From a virus, in IMG/VR virus record IMGVR_UViG_3300005582_000079, positions 1 to 27,535 of that record: a stretch of 27,535 nt of DNA, one strand, 5' to 3'. The position numbers and the translations under genes are program-made. The notes beneath the pieces were generated by a model. The model was not told the DNA's origin, ran no database searches, and was given only the letters and a program-made list of their open reading frames with translations. This document shows, piece after piece, positions 26,886-27,535 of this stretch. How positions within the stretch are numbered: position 1 is the first letter of the stretch; each line of letters starts with the position of its first letter.

Positions 26886-27535
26886 ATGGAAGCAGTAGTA
26901 AAGTTCAACAAGCAAAAGGCCCGTTTCGAAGGTTTCGTAGACGGCAAGATGGTAGCTCGTTCAAAGCATGAAGGTTATGTCAAAGAGACCATTTCAAAGA
27001 TGGGTTTCGTAATCGGCACACAAAGCAACGATGTCAGCGCCAAGGCTTCTGAATTTGGTATCAACGAGCGCTTTCAGTTCGTAGAACAAATGGTCAACAT
27101 GGTGGCTAAGAAGACCATCGCATCAGCAATTATCACAGGCCAGGGCGGTCTGGGTAAGACGCACACAGTGTTGAAAGCTCTTAAGTCACACGGCATGCAA
27201 GACACCACAGATCTGTCACAGTTCGAAGTGGGTGCTCGTATCAACACCCCGAAAGCATTCCGCTTGATCAAAGGCTTCAGCACAGCAAAAGGCCTCTACA
27301 GAACTCTGTTCGAGGGTAACGGTCAAGTCTTAGTATTCGACGACTGCGATAGCGTGCTCAAAGACCCAGTAGCTCTGAATTTGCTCAAGGGTGCATTAGA
27401 CTCATACGGCGATCGTTGGATCTCCTGGAATGCAGACTTCAAAGATGACGATCTGCCAAAGACATTCAAATTCACAGGCACCATCGTGTTCATCAGCAAC
27501 ATGGATCTTGATCGTGTAGACCAAGCAGTTAAGAG
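26886..27535 (+). CDS. AAA-type P-loop ATPase, 3' truncated
   Basis: Open through the last base of the window. Start at ATG 26886 behind AAAAAGGAAAC; the in-frame ATG at 26862 would be leaderless. Walker A is GQGGLGKTH with K91, Walker B is VLVFDDCDS with D152-D153, and IVFISNMD fits sensor 1. Low similarity to ATP-dependent helicases; it resembles phage AAA ATPases of unknown role. GC content and codon use (GGC, GTC, CTG) are higher than in the small-gene region. Confidence 0.85.
   Translation, partial: MEAVVKFNKQKARFEGFVDGKMVARSKHEGYVKETISKMGFVIGTQSNDVSAKASEFGINERFQFVEQMVNMVAKKTIASAIITGQGGLGKTHTVLKALKSHGMQDTTDLSQFEVGARINTPKAFRLIKGFSTAKGLYRTLFEGNGQVLVFDDCDSVLKDPVALNLLKGALDSYGDRWISWNADFKDDDLPKTFKFTGTIVFISNMDLDRVDQAVK

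Noticed and set aside
1-27535. tRNA genes, CRISPR arrays, insertion sequences
   Set aside because: No cloverleaf, no regularly spaced direct repeats and no transposase motif were seen on reading both strands.

Overview
The window looks like part of the genome of a tailed phage related to the T4-like myoviruses of marine or fresh water. This rests on a T4-type primase (gp61 family), a nucleotide module (ThyX, class Ia ribonucleotide reductase NrdA/NrdB, dCMP deaminase), overlapping spanins, T4-type late promoters (TATAAATA), free-standing GIY-YIG and HNH nucleases, and very tight packing with ATGA-type gene overlaps. The host cannot be read from the sequence. The strong sigma70-like promoters, spanins and lipoprotein point to a Gram-negative bacterium. 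The DNA is AT-rich and nearly every gene lies on the + strand; one HNH nuclease gene is on the - strand.

Layout. (1) 1-3787: end of a structural block, with a glycine-rich tail-fibre-type protein (5' cut off by the window), a subtilisin-family protease, two conserved proteins of unknown role and a coiled-coil protein with one membrane helix. (2) 3792-12668: a sigma70-like promoter, then primase, an AbrB-like protein, ThyX, the inner and outer spanins, NrdA, a 54-residue cysteine-rich protein, NrdB, four small Cys-rich (metal-binding type) proteins, dCMP deaminase, a cytidylyltransferase and a GIY-YIG nuclease. (3) 12710-13515: a short late-type segment with a T4-like late promoter and a conserved virion-type protein, closed by a terminator. 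(4) 13516-16603: a promoter and an operon with a SleB-type wall hydrolase, a holin-like membrane protein, a metallophosphoesterase and a periplasmic S11 DD-peptidase. (5) 16617-19008: small genes, a methyltransferase-like protein, and a convergent pair of mobile-type nucleases (GIY-YIG on +, HNH on -). (6) 19161-26855: about thirty small, mostly unrecognised genes in short operons, each operon headed by a near-copy of the same sigma70-like promoter (TTGAC[A/T], 17-nt spacer, TATAAT), usually just after a hairpin. This has the look of an early, host-takeover region. (7) 26886-end: an AAA-type ATPase cut off by the window end.

The least explained signals are outside the main genes: the family of promoters with shared spacer sequence, two - strand promoters in a duplicated divergent cassette, a structured 160-nt leader or small RNA at 25775-25938, tandem DnaA-box-like sites at 25433-25452, and the cysteine-rich mini-protein between nrdA and nrdB. 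All function calls are made by eye from motifs; no database search was run.
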